Part shown: positions 1 through 10,453 of the stretch, piece by piece
How positions within the stretch are numbered: the stretch's first letter is position 1
Layout: each line of letters opens with the position of its first letter
Assembly (NCBI GenBank): GCA_965153355.1
Contig: OZ231127.1
Span: 2,418,001 to 2,482,000, forward strand
Origin: Flaccisagitta enflata
Taxonomy: Eukaryota; Chaetognatha; Sagittoidea; Aphragmophora
Direction: 5' to 3'
Length of the DNA: 64,000 nt
The notes under the pieces: generated by a model
Told to the model about the DNA's origin: nothing
The model's database searches: none
What the model saw: only the letters and a program-made list of their open reading frames with translations
Translations under genes and position numbers: made by a program

Positions 1-723
1 AAGAAGATAAGCAATATTTTTTTAGCTTTCTTTATACTTGACACGTTCACATCCAAAAAAAAATCCACAAGGTAACACATCTTGGAATATACCCGCTAAC
101 ACATATGCAACAAAAAGGCGGATAATCGCTTATGGCTTAGGCGATGAACACATAATAACCCCACTTAAGGTTGGTCCAGTGTTAGGAAATTTCACGTAAA
201 TTGGAAATTTCATCTTGCTAGACCTATCAGAAGTATGTATTGGATACCTTTATTGCTTACATGGTTTTCCGCCTGATTCTTACACATGTGTTATTTACAT
301 CTCAAAAAAAGATCAGTCCAAATTCATTTCTTGGGTCTTAAAGCAGCCTTGTTCCTTGTGGCACTCATTAAGTTGTGAAGCTTGCAATGGGCCTTTCAAT
401 GAAACTGTCATGACGGCAGACTAAGGACATGGAAAGGGAGGAAGGGCGCATTTCTTCACGCAGGAAACCGCGTGAGTAAACAGGTCATACGGTCACTCGC
501 TCGCTCAGTTTGTTGGCTAGAACCACTCACTCCCTTCACTTTCTCCACAGTGCTTTGCTTTGCTATACTCCCTTTTCAGACTTACACAGTACTCACTCCC
601 TCCTAGGACTAGTGATAATTATCAATCTGCGTTGAAGCTGTACATGCAATCAGGTGATGGTTTAAATCGCAATTGTTGTCGTCACTAGAAAACACTTGAA
701 ATAAACAATGTAACGCAGCTTAC
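1..723. other. Non-coding left edge (intron of the minus-strand kinase gene)
   Basis: I see no exon with good splice sites here. Around 455-615 there are fragments resembling the GGGCGTGTTTCTAGT-ended MITE family (words such as cactcgctcgctcag and cactccctccta), but both ends are too decayed to delimit. Further 3' exons of the minus-strand kinase gene should lie to the left of the window, because its last visible exon ends in a splice donor. Confidence 0.4.
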
Positions 724-1029
724 CTGTTTTCTCCAGTCTCGATTTTCCCTCTTCCGCCCGCTTCTGTTTCTCTTCCTCTATCATCTTTCTGTCCTCCGCA
801 ATTTTCCTTTTCTCCTCCTCCATCTTTTCTCTCTCTTTCTTCCTTTTCTCCTCTTCCTCGTTCCTCTTCCTATCCTCCTCACTTCTTCTCATCTCATCTT
901 CCTCCAATCTCTTCTGCATCTGCTCTTGAAACTCTTTCCTCTCTGCCTCCAGTCCCAACTTTTCAGTCTCCAAATTCCTTTTGACATCCTCAATTTTCTT
1001 CTTTTCCTCCTCAATGAACGATTTTGAAA
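724..1029 (-). CDS. Third visible exon of the kinase-KEN gene: charged coiled coil
   Basis: This minus-strand exon of 306 bp is bounded by an acceptor (TTCTCTTCAACAG) and a donor (ACAG|GTAAGC). It starts with two bases that complete the split codon left by the exon at 5803-6019 (phase 1 to phase 1), so the joined frame stays open. It encodes about 101 residues made almost entirely of Glu, Lys and Arg, with regular Leu/Ile/Met spacing. This is a long single helix or coiled coil of the EEEKRKKEREKMEEE type. The composition gives no family assignment, but such segments usually mediate self-association or act as rigid spacers. The exon ends in phase 1, so the protein continues beyond the left edge. 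Whether it belongs to the kinase gene rests on strand, order and matching phase. I judge it likely. Confidence 0.65.
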
Positions 1030-2004
1030 CTGTTGAAGAGAAAATGATTTTATTACTCACCAAGTCAATTCTGATTCGTGTAAGAACTTATCCTCTGTTG
1101 GTCAGTCCGTCCACCCCGTCTTTGATACACTCTTTTTTCTTTATAAGGACCAGTGATTTTTTTCTGAGGCTGGGATGTACTTAAATTTTTGCTAATTGCA
1201 GGCTAAAATGTTCCTAGCATGTCCTTAAAATTTTTATAAGGATCAGGTCATCAATGTACAGTGATGTAATAAACATATAGTATGAATAGAAACTATCTAT
1301 TAATTCTTATTTGTTTAACACTTATTTGCTTATTATGAAGCCAAAAATAACTATTTTTTTATAGAATAAGAAAATCTTTAAAAGAATCTATGTAAATGTA
1401 AAAACGATCTAAATCCATAATGAAAAAAAATTTTTCCCCTAAATCTGAGGCTGGGCTTTGTCTTAAGGATGTCCTTAGTTTTTTGGGCAAATTACAGCCT
1501 CATGTCCTTATAAACTTTGTCCTTACTCAAAAAAAAAGAGTGTACATGTACATATGAAAAGTAATGTCTTTTTTTTGTATATAAGTCCTTGCACATCTCT
1601 GAGAGAAAATGTATGTTTGTCATGTCGATTAGTTGGTCAGGTGATCGGTAGGTCAGTTGACAAATCCTTTGGTCATGCAACAGTAGAAAATGCGCAAAAC
1701 AGCTGATTCTGACATGTTTCTTTAATCCCGATGCCTCATATGCTTTCTATCAATCATTTAGTCAATGATTCAGTCAATAAGTCAGTTATTCATTCATTTA
1801 TTCATTCATCTTTCAAGGCTCCTTCAAGACTTTCGAAGAAGCAGTTGATGAGCTGCTGCAGCATAACCTCAGATAAACGCTGTCTACTGTCAGACTGAAC
1901 AGACTTACTGTTGAAAAAAACCTCATCACATTGGTTTCCTTTGCTTAGAAAACAAGGCCAACACCTATAAGTCGCGTGCTTAATGTCATTATTTCTATCA
2001 TTTT
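1030..2004. other. Intron sequence with one weak candidate exon
   Basis: AT-rich intron of the minus-strand gene. On the minus strand a good acceptor (TTTTTTTCAACAG, near 1908) precedes about 33 open codons ending in a stop at about 1802. The phase does not match the preceding exon in that frame, so I treat an alternative last exon only as a possibility. Confidence 0.3.
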
Positions 2005-2335
2005 CAGCCTTGAAACCCATCAGTTCAAATTCAAACCTTGAAACATACCTGTTCCAATTCAAGTCATGAATCCCACAAGTTTCAATTCCAGCCATGAAAC
2101 CCACTAGTTTCAGTTCCAGCCCTGAAACTCACCAGTTTTAATTCAAACCTTTAAACCCACCAGTTCCAATTCAAGCCTTGAAAGTTGAAACCCACCAGTT
2201 TCAATTCAAGCCTTGAATCCCACCAGTTCCAGTTCCAGCCCTGAAACCCACCAGTTTCAATTCAAGCCTTGAATCCCACCAGTTTCAATTCAAGCCTTTA
2301 ATCCCACCAGTTTTAAATCAAGGCTTAAAAATGCT
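2005..2335. repeat. Degenerate tandem repeat of about 27 bp
   Basis: Repeats of the words cccaccagtttcaattcaag and ccttgaa, with changes, occur about ten times. The array borders the decamer satellite directly. Confidence 0.6.
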
Positions 2336-4985
2336 TAAAAATGACTGAAGATGACTTAAAATGACTAAAGATGATCAAAACTGACTTTATAGATATAACT
2401 TATAATTACTTAAAATCACTTAGAATGACAAAAAATACACAAATAGAAAATGACTTTAAAGTGACTCAAAATGATTCAAACCGAGTAAAAATGATGTTAA
2501 GTGACCCAATATGACTTAAACATTATAAAATTACTCAGAATGACTTGAAATAATGTGTAGTGCAAAAATAAAAAAATGGCTCATAGTGACTCAAAATGAC
2601 TCAAAATAATTCAAAATGACTCATAATGACTTGAAATAATTTGAAATGTCTTAAGGTGACTCAAAATGATTTAAAATGATTTTTAATGACATTTATTGCA
2701 AAAATAAAAATATAACAAAGTGAGTCAAACTGGCTCAAAACGTCAAAATATAACAAAATAACTTGATATGACTTTTAATGACATTCAATGGCTTAAATGT
2801 AATACAAAAATGAAAATATGGCTCAGAATGACTCAGAATGACTCAGAATAACTCAAAATGACTTAAATTGTTTTAAAATGATTCAAAATGATTAAAGATT
2901 GGACGTAGTACAAAAATGAAAAAATGGCTCAGAATGGCTCAGAACGACTCAAAATAACCTAAGATGGTTTAAAATGACTTTAAACTATCAAAAATGACTT
3001 ACAATGACTCAAAATGATTCAAAATGACTCAAAATGACTAAAAATGAGACAGCTCAAAAATGCAAAATGACTCAAAATGTCTCTGAATGGCTTAGAATGA
3101 CTCATCATGACTCAAAATGATTCAAAATGACTTAAAATAGCTCAGAATGACTCAAAATGACTGAAAATGAGACATAGAGCAAAACTGCAAAAATGGCTCA
3201 GAATGACTCAAAATGACTCAATATGACTCAAAATGACTCAATTTGACTCAATATGACTCAAAATGACCTTGAAATGGCTCAGAATGACTCAGAATGACTC
3301 AAAATTACTTAAAATAACTCAAAATGACTTAAAATAGCTTGAAATGACCTAAAATTACAAAAAAATTACTTACAAGGACTCAAAATGACTTAAAATGATT
3401 CAAAATGACTCAAAATGAGACATAGTACAAAAATGCAAAAATGGCTCAAAATGACTCAAAATGACTTAAAATAGCTCGGAATGACTCAGAATGACTTGAA
3501 ATGACTTAAATTGACTCAAAATGACTTAAAATAGTTGAAAATAACTTAAAATTACAAAAGAAAATTTACATTGACTTAAAATTACTTAATTTGACTCAAA
3601 ATGACTAAAAATGAGATGCAGTGCAAAAATGCAAACATGGCTCAAAATGACTCACAATGACACAAAATGACTTTAAATGGCTCAGAATGGCTCAGAATGA
3701 CTCAAAATGATTCAAAAGGACTTAGAGAAGGTCAGAATAACTCAATTTGACTAAAAATGCGATGTAGTACAAAGAGAAAAAATGGCTCAGAACAACTCAA
3801 AATGACTCAAAATGGCTAAAAATGGTTTAGAATGACTCCAAATGACTCAAAATGACTTGAAATGACTAAAAATGACTTAAACTGGTTTAAAATGACTGCA
3901 AATAACAAAAATGACTTACAATGACTAAAAATGACTTAAAATGACTCAAAATGACTAAAAATGAGTTGCAGTACAAAAATGAAAAAATGGCTCAGAATGA
4001 CTCAGATGACTCAAAATGACTTACAATGACTAAAAATGACTCAGAATGGTTTAAAAAGACTTAAAATTACAAAAATGACTTTCAATGACTCAAAATTACT
4101 TAAAATGACTCAAAATGAGACATAGTAAAGGGTGGTCAAAAAAAAAGTGACTAAGCTAGGATTTTTTTCAATAGGTTTCAAATTTTTTTTATGAGTTACT
4201 ATTTTGAAAATAAAATAAATTGTATGAAAAAATTTAATTTTTTTCAGTTTTGTAAAACAGATAATTATATAAATATAAAAAAATAAAATGTTTGCATGAA
4301 TCAATTATAACATAGATAATCAGTGGTTTTTAAGAAACAAATTTGTTCATTAGGTCCTGTCTGAAATAAATACAATTATCTATAAGCATCCAAGCTTTTG
4401 TTTAAGAGATTTGAGTAAAAAAGAAATGGATGTTTTAAGAAGTATCTTTTGTTTTGGTATATGTTAGTACTCTTTTAATTTTTCTTAGATTTTTTATCAG
4501 TTTTTGAGTCGTCCTTAACTATAGATAGTGAATCTATAAAAAGATTTCAATTTTTTTACAGAAAATTTTTGGTAAAAATCAAAGCGGTCCAAAATTAAAA
4601 TCAGTTTATTGTAAATAATTTGAAATGTACAAAAAATGTACACAAATCATAATAATAAAAAAAATTCTCCTGCACCATATTTTATTAGCAAAAAAAGAAA
4701 TCTTACCCTAAGTATACTTTTACAAAAGATATGAGAAAATGAAAAAGTCACTTTTTTTTTGACCACCCGTTACAAAAATGCAAAAATGGCTCAGAATGAC
4801 TCAAAATGACTCAAAAAGTTTTTAAATGGCTCAGAATGACTCAGAATGACTCAAAATGATTCAAAATGACCTAAAATGGATCAGAATGACTCAAAATGTC
4901 TAAAAATGAGACATAGTACACAAATGCAAAAAATGACTCAGAATGACTCAAAATGACTCAAATTGACTCAAAATGACCTAAAATG
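2336..4985. repeat. Decamer satellite (ATGACTCAAA)n with higher-order structure
   Basis: About 2 kb of the ten-base word atgactcaaa and its variants (atggctcaga, atgacttaaa). A longer period is overlaid: the word gacatagtacaaaaatgcaa returns every few hundred bases (near 2905, 3170, 3420, 3760, 3965, 4120 and 4910). A TA-flanked MITE interrupts the array at 4128-4770. There is no coding potential. It lies in an intron of the kinase-KEN gene. Confidence 0.85.
4128..4770. mobile_element. Tc1/mariner-type MITE inserted in the decamer satellite
   Basis: A 643-bp AT-rich insert with inverted ends: GGGTGGTCAAAAAAAAAGTG on the left and its complement cactttttttttgaccaccc on the right. It is flanked by TA at 4126-4127 and 4771-4772. 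Removing the insert and one TA restores the satellite word catagTAcaaaaatg found elsewhere in the array, so the boundaries and the target duplication are clear. No transposase is encoded. Membership in the Tc1/mariner superfamily is inferred from the TA duplication. Confidence 0.8.
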
Positions 4986-5019
4986 GTTTAGAATTTAAAA
5001 ACTGGCTATATATAGAAAA

Positions 5020-5097
5020 AAGTAAAAAGGGGACGGACGGACGGACAGAGGGACGGACCGACAAAGCGGAGTATAGAGTCGCGTGCACGCGACTAAA
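5020..5097 (+). mobile_element. 3' fragment of the GGAC-core hairpin element
   Basis: Contains ggacggacggacgg followed by acaaagcggagtatagag and the perfect 18-base palindrome AGTCGCGTGCACGCGACT, then an A-run. This is the 3' half of a dispersed family found many times in the window (fuller copies at 43006 and 48826). Confidence 0.6.
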
Positions 5098-5215
5098 AAT
5101 TGGAGAGGGAGGGAAATGGACAGAAACAGAGCTGAAATGTTGGCGGGCCTGTTTTCCGGGATGCAAGACAAAATTGGAATGACAAATCCCATAGATTTTA
5201 AAGCGCGAAGACATA

Positions 5216-5790
5216 CAGTAGATGTCGTCTAGACTTGGAAATTCGGGAGGATTCATTACAGGAAGACATATATAATCAAAAGACTGATATCTGGAATATC
5301 AGCTAATAAAGGGAAGCCTTATTGCTCTTGGGTATTGCTTGCCATGGAAACACATTTTCATGTACTCACACTAAAGTATCAATAATCTGAGAATTTTTTA
5401 AGAGGGAACATTGTTTCAAATAGAATTTGCTACAACTTTCCCACAATAAGTTCTGTAAGAGTACTGCTCGTTTAGCCATTACTAGAGAGCGTTACTAAGT
5501 GTGACAGCCCTGTGATGTTCCTTAGCAACTGCCAAATGAACGTAATTCTTACAGAATATATTGTGGGAAAGTTGTAGTAAATCTTATCTTAAACAATGTT
5601 CCCTTAAAAAAATTGTCAAAATATTGATACTTTAGCGAGAATACATGGAAATATGTTTCTATGGCAACCAACACCAATAGGCAATAAAGCATCCTTTTAT
5701 CAGTTTCTATTCAAAATATCAGTCTCTAAAGTTTATTTGTCTTCCTGTAATCAATTCTCCCGTATTCCCAAGTCTAGACAACATCTACTG
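5216..5790. mobile_element. Foldback MITE with TIRs of about 250 bp, TA-flanked
   Basis: Almost the whole element is an inverted repeat. CAGTAGATGTCGTCTAGACT at the left matches the complement agtctagacaacatctactg at the right. Homology continues inward through the tracts near 5330-5465 and 5545-5690 (for example ctacaactttcccacaata opposite tattgtgggaaagttgtag). It is flanked by TA at 5214-5215 and 5791-5792. The CAGT start and TA duplication suggest mariner-type mobilisation. Its right end lies only about 10 bp from the splice donor of the exon at 5803-6019. Confidence 0.75.
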
Positions 5791-5802
5791 TATCTTGCTC
5801 AC

Positions 5803-6019
5803 CTGCCCCGAAGTTTTTGGGATCTTTTATGATATCCCGAAATGATTCCCTCGCGTCAAGCATCCATTTTTGCGATGGCTCTGTTGCTACATGCTCATCA
5901 AGCTTCTGCTGCGCTTTTTCAACTTCATCGGCGGTTCGATTGTTTTCTCGCTTCTTCACCGCTGTGTTCTCCAGCTGGCTCTTCCTTTTGGTCCAGTCGG
6001 TCACCGATTTCTTCAAATC
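5803..6019 (-). CDS. Second exon of the kinase-KEN gene: helical linker
   Basis: This minus-strand exon of 217 bp starts after TTTCTCTCTCAG and ends at GGGGCAG|GTGAGC. The preceding exon (6326-7840) ends in phase 0 and this one opens in phase 0 with Asp-Leu-Lys-Lys. It ends in phase 1, matching the exon at 724-1029. The 72 residues are hydrophilic and helical (KRKSQLENTAVKKRENNRT, then EKAQQKLDEHV), and continue with a Trp-containing stretch (SQKWMLDARESF). They probably form a coiled-coil stalk after the KEN domain. No known domain is recognisable. The donor lies close to the inner edge of a foldback MITE at 5216-5790, so the transposon forms the start of the next intron. Confidence 0.7.
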
Positions 6020-6325
6020 CTGAGAGAGAAACAAGGCAAGATACACGGCAAATGACTAGTCGCTTACAGAGGGGTAGGGGCAATGATGCAGGTGGGCAGG
6101 GGCAATATGTTGGTGGGCGGGGGCTGTGATGTGGCTGGGTAGGGGTCATTTTGCTCAAAAATTGGTATTTCAAATTGTCGCGTTACTAAACTTTCTTCAT
6201 ACCTTCCGACATGCATACAGTCGCCATCAATGTGTTTTCTTTGAGTAAAACTTGACTCGTATTAAGGCAAAAATCCAAATTGTTCTAGATATCTAAAAGG
6301 CAGAGCACTAACACCAATGACATAC

Positions 6326-7840
6326 CTTGAACTCGCGCTCTGTCTTGTCCAGGATTTGTCGCATGTCCTTGCAGCTTTGGTCAAAGATCTCTCCCAGACC
6401 TACGCCCGCATCCTTTGGCGAGATTGCCTCATCGGGTTTCAAACACACCTCCTTGAACAGCGCCTCCACACCGACAACTATCTTTGACTTCTCCTTTTCT
6501 ATCAACTCTTCGTAGGCAAGCAGACAGTTTTCAGGGATGTCAAACTTGAGACCCAAGTGTCGTTGGCCGAACCAGTAGAAATGCATTAATCCGTACTGAG
6601 TGCTCTTTTGCATCTGCTGTAGAACGACCGCGCTAGAAACATCAGGCACTCCGTAATGCTTCACCAGTGTGGCTTTGTGCTGCTCTGTATGCTGCATCAT
6701 GTTGCGGGAATAACGCAGCATTGATTCAAGTGAGGAGGAATACTTGGAAAATCTAAGCGTTTCAGGGGCAACAAAGGCTAACATTTTCCACTCCACTTGG
6801 AAAACCATGAAGAAAGTTTTGTTGAGTTTGTCTTTGATGTCTTTTGTTGCGGGAGTATCATCAAGATCCATGAGCGCTTCATTGACAGCATTCAGAGCCC
6901 GGACATGCGAGTTGTCATCATGGAAGTAGATATGGTTCTCTACTTCTGGTGCGGTGATTCGCATTTGTTGTTCTGGTTGCGTCATTGTGTAGATCATGAT
7001 CTTGGCAAGTCCGTCGATGTCGGACTCAAGGAGATTTGAGCGATCATGGAACATGAGCTTATAAGCAGTCTCCTTTTTATTCTTCCCTTGGAACAAATAG
7101 ATGCCTTTGCCAAGAAACTCAAATGCAGATGCTCCAAGGGCATAAATGTCCGCAAACAAAAAGCAGAGGACAATCACCAACAGATCTTCAGTCTTCATTT
7201 CATCAATGGCTGGGTCCTTGTACTCTTCGGTGAAGACGTTGGTGGTGATGTGGACTCTTTCATCAACAACGAGCTGTTTTGATGAGTCAAAGTCCGTCAC
7301 TTTGGGGATGACGGATCCATCACGTTTCTGTATGCAGATGAGAACATTTTCCGGCTTTATATCGCGATGGGAGATGTTGTTGTTGACGTCGTCGGTTTTG
7401 GAGTGGATGTATGAAACTGCGGAGCTAACTTGGCGTAGAATTTCCTTCATGCTACTCTTGGCAAGGATCTTGTCACGCAGCTCCACGTGCTCTGGCGTGA
7501 CTGGGTTGATGATATCGCGTAGAGAGCAAACTGCTTCCTCCAGTAGAAGTGCGAAAAAGTCATCCTGTTCCTTGATGCCATAGACTGTGATGATGTTGGG
7601 GTGATCCTGGAGCATGCGGTTGATTTTTGCGCACTGGAGCAGTTTCTTTCGACCTTCCACGCTTGGCATAAAAGTGACTTTAGCCACTGCACGTGTCTCT
7701 CCCCCTGCATCTTTGATGATTGCGGGATGCAAGGAAGTCACACTGGCCTGATTTGCGCGGTATTTGTCGATGCGCGCTTCTGGACTAAAGTCGATGGTGA
7801 CATCTTGCAGTGGAAAGCTTTTGAGTTTTTCAGTTGCCAT
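6326..7840 (-). CDS. IRE1/RNase L-like kinase with KEN-like ribonuclease domain (first coding exon)
   Basis: This exon encodes 505 residues. The ATG at 7840 has an A at -3 and a G at +4 and an in-frame TGA just upstream, so the start is well supported. The exon ends at GAGTTCAAG|GTATGT in phase 0. Residues about 30-305 form a protein kinase: AVAK (K54), HRDIKPEN (158-165, catalytic D160), DFD in place of DFG (183-185), ADIYALG (230-236) and RITAPEV near 294. A classical glycine loop is not obvious. Residues about 330-425 resemble the KEN nuclease domain of IRE1 and RNase L: W351, then LRYSRNMMQH (375-384), keeping the Arg-Asn-x3-His spacing that includes the RNase L catalytic Arg and His. Known relatives are activated by kinase dimerisation and cut RNA. 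No signal peptide or clear membrane anchor is visible, so this is probably a cytosolic protein rather than a canonical IRE1. The substrate is unknown. An unusual hydrophobic stretch (220-229) precedes ADIYALG. A kinase-KEN identity is likely; nuclease activity is inferred. Confidence 0.8.
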
Positions 7841-7987
7841 TATGGGTCAAGTTTGTTTTTGATTCCAGGATAGTAGTCCATCATTAGATTAGATTTAAGA
7901 TTAGTCAATCACTTTCCTTAGTTGGCATGTTGATGACGTTAAGCCATTGCGCCATGATTCATTACCAGAAAGCAAAAAATATTCATT

Positions 7988-8033
7988 ATGTTGTTGTTGT
8001 TGTTGTTGTTGTTGTTCTTGTTGTTGTTGTTGC

Positions 8034-8067
<34 letters not shown>

Positions 8068-8096
8068 GCTGTTGTTGTTGTTGTTGTTGTTGTTTT
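7988..8096. repeat. (TTG)n microsatellite
   Basis: About 36 TTG units with a few TTC/CTG interruptions, just upstream of the kinase-KEN start codon. Gln or Val runs read from it are artefacts of the repeat. Confidence 0.95.
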
Positions 8097-8499
8097 TCCA
8101 AGACTCGAAGATGAGTCTGAAATGTCTATTAGGCCAATTGTCTGACAAAATCATGATATTGGTTTAGAATAGAAGCGGCCTGCAAGGAGTGAAGTTGCAG
8201 GCTGGGGCGAAGTGGTTTCATCGTCGGAGAGAGTAACGAGGAGAGGCCACTTGATGGAGGTTAAATCGTCATTGGATGATGGATCGACGCAGATAGTTGT
8301 TTGACTTTTGTCGTAAGAATTGACGAGGCGATGCCGCAAGGGGCAGGGAAAAGTTGAGCAAAAGCAACATGAAAATGTATCGAAAATGCAATTCTCTCTC
8401 TTGTTTTTTCGACTTGCTCTGAAAACAAAAATCAAAATTCTACGACAGTTCACAAAAAGAAAAAAAAAATATACTAAAACACGTCTAAAGCAGTGAAAT

Positions 8500-9300
8500 C
8501 CCCCGTGTTGAATACTGGAGTGGTTTGAAAGTGTGCGGGACGCTGTCCAATTTTGAATTCAGATCCGCGCCGTTGCGGCTGCAGGGACAGAGTGGACAGC
8601 ACCGTCAGCGAGGTCAGAGGCGGCTGCAGCGTCAGCATCGGTAGAAAAGGCGTCGCCGTTCGTCAGCATGAGAAGTTGCGACAACGCGGCAAGAAAATAG
8701 ATCCCTTTCTTGGACTGGAATGACGAGAGAGATCACTGTGTTCACTTATGTTTGCAAATGCTTCAACATGAAACACGAAACAGCTATCCTTTGACATTGT
8801 TGATCAACTAGGCCATCAGGCAAACTTCTTATGGCATAAAAAAAAAGACGAGTAGGAATCATATTCTGATGAACTGATCGACCGCAAAATAGTAAATAGA
8901 ATAAGATATTAAGAATAAGAATAAGATAAAAGAATAAGACAAAGATTAGTGACGTCGAAGGTTAAAAAAATAAAACTTCCAAAGATGTCGTATTCATAAC
9001 GTTGATTTCACGAGTGACCGAGGAACTGGAGACGGTAGGTAAGTAACTTCGGGAGTGCGGGACGCTGCCAAACTCTGGTATTCCAATCTGCGGCGTTGCG
9101 GCTACGAAGGCGGGGATTGCGGCACAGTTGCTGCAGCGATGGCGTCGAGGGTAGCGGCAGCGGCAGCGTTGGCGTCGGCGGCAGCGGCAGCGGCATCGAT
9201 GCCGTCAGCGGCGGCAGTAAAATCGGGTGACTTTCCCCCGTCTCAGAAACAGCGACGTTGCGGCAGGAAAAACAAGACCATGTCGAAGGTTTCGTCAACT
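8500..9300. other. GC-rich region with two related segments, upstream of the kinase gene
   Basis: Two GC-rich stretches (about 8515-8700 and 9055-9290) share words such as gggacgctg, gccgttgcggct and gcgacg..gcggcaag. They resemble a diverged direct duplication with GCN trinucleotide runs. An open frame rich in Ala (9055 onward) runs into the GA microsatellite and lacks any family resemblance. A promoter or CpG-rich 5' region of the minus-strand kinase gene is possible, but I see no TATA box or initiator that would prove it. Confidence 0.35.
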
Positions 9301-9359
9301 CGCTCTAGTCCGCTGGAAAAACTGGTTTTCCGATTTGGAGACCAATTGTGTATGAAACA

Positions 9360-9360
<1 letters not shown>

Positions 9361-9407
<47 letters not shown>

Positions 9408-9577
9408 GCAGACACACAGACACACAGACACACTGAGAGACAGACAGACAGACAGACAGACACACAGACACACAGACACACAGAGACAGAGAGGGGAGAG
9501 AGAGAGAGACAGACACACAGACAGACAAACAGACAGAGACAGAGACAGAGACAGAGACAGAGACAGAGACAGAGACT

Positions 9578-9627
<50 letters not shown>

Positions 9628-9655
9628 CAGAGACTGACCCAAGGACAATCAGAAA
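9361..9655. repeat. GA / GACA / GACACA composite microsatellite
   Basis: Runs of GA, then GACA and CACAGA, then GAGACA, then GA again. The long frames across it in several phases are artefacts. Confidence 0.95.
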
Positions 9656-10453
9656 GAGAAATAGACAGATAGGCAAATTAAAAAATCTAGCGAAGAACAG
9701 AAAGCGAGATAAGAGAATGATTGAAAACAAACAAACAAAAGAACAAAAATAAGAAAATAAATAATACCGAAACAAAACGAAGAAAACGAAAACCAGGAGG
9801 GTAAGATGAAGGTATACAAAATACTTCACATACTTTATGTAGGTTGCATAATTTACAAGGCCAATACTGACAAAAAAATAATAATACAGTCGAGTCAATC
9901 CCACTACCGATGGCAATATATGCTTCCTTATTCCTCGGAGTGATTCAGAATTGGCGAAACATGCTACCTAAAAATGCTTAAACATGTCTAACACTGCTTT
10001 TACATGCTCAACAAGATAACGTATTCAGATGAGTTCAGTCTTTTTTCCCTCTTCTGTAACATTTCAAAGTTGAAAATTGACAGATATTAAGACATATCCT
10101 GTTACATAGAAAAGCAATTTAGTGGGAAAGAGAGAAAGCCTGTAAGTCGCCGCCGAAAGGAAACAAGTTTTTGAGGGTAGAGAGGGAAGAAAAGAAGATC
10201 GAAGAGAAAGAAGAGAGACTTGAATTTAGAAAGGAAGATTTAAGATATGTTTGTGTCAGTAACGTCAGGAAAAAATTGTATCAATGTATGTGTATGCAAC
10301 TGTTTTGTAGTCTTTCGGTCTGCCATTTCATTGTATGTTTCATTGGATTGGATGCAGGAACACCTAAACGAATGTGAAATGATGTTGAAAAATTCATGTA
10401 CAAGCCATGCTAGTATCACTATCTTTCAGCTGATTTGCTTTCTCCCTCAATTC
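9656..10453. other. No recognisable feature
   Basis: AT-rich unique sequence with a short Glu/Lys-rich open stretch at 10171-10250 that lacks splice sites or homology. I see nothing that I can support. Confidence 0.4.

Noticed and set aside
1802-1907. Possible alternative last exon of the kinase-KEN gene on the minus strand
   Set aside because: The acceptor is good, but the open frame has the wrong phase for the preceding exon and the peptide has no recognisable relative.
9055-9580. Ala-rich 174-residue frame
   Set aside because: The first part is GCN/GGC repeat and the second is GA/GACA microsatellite; no splice sites or similarity support it.
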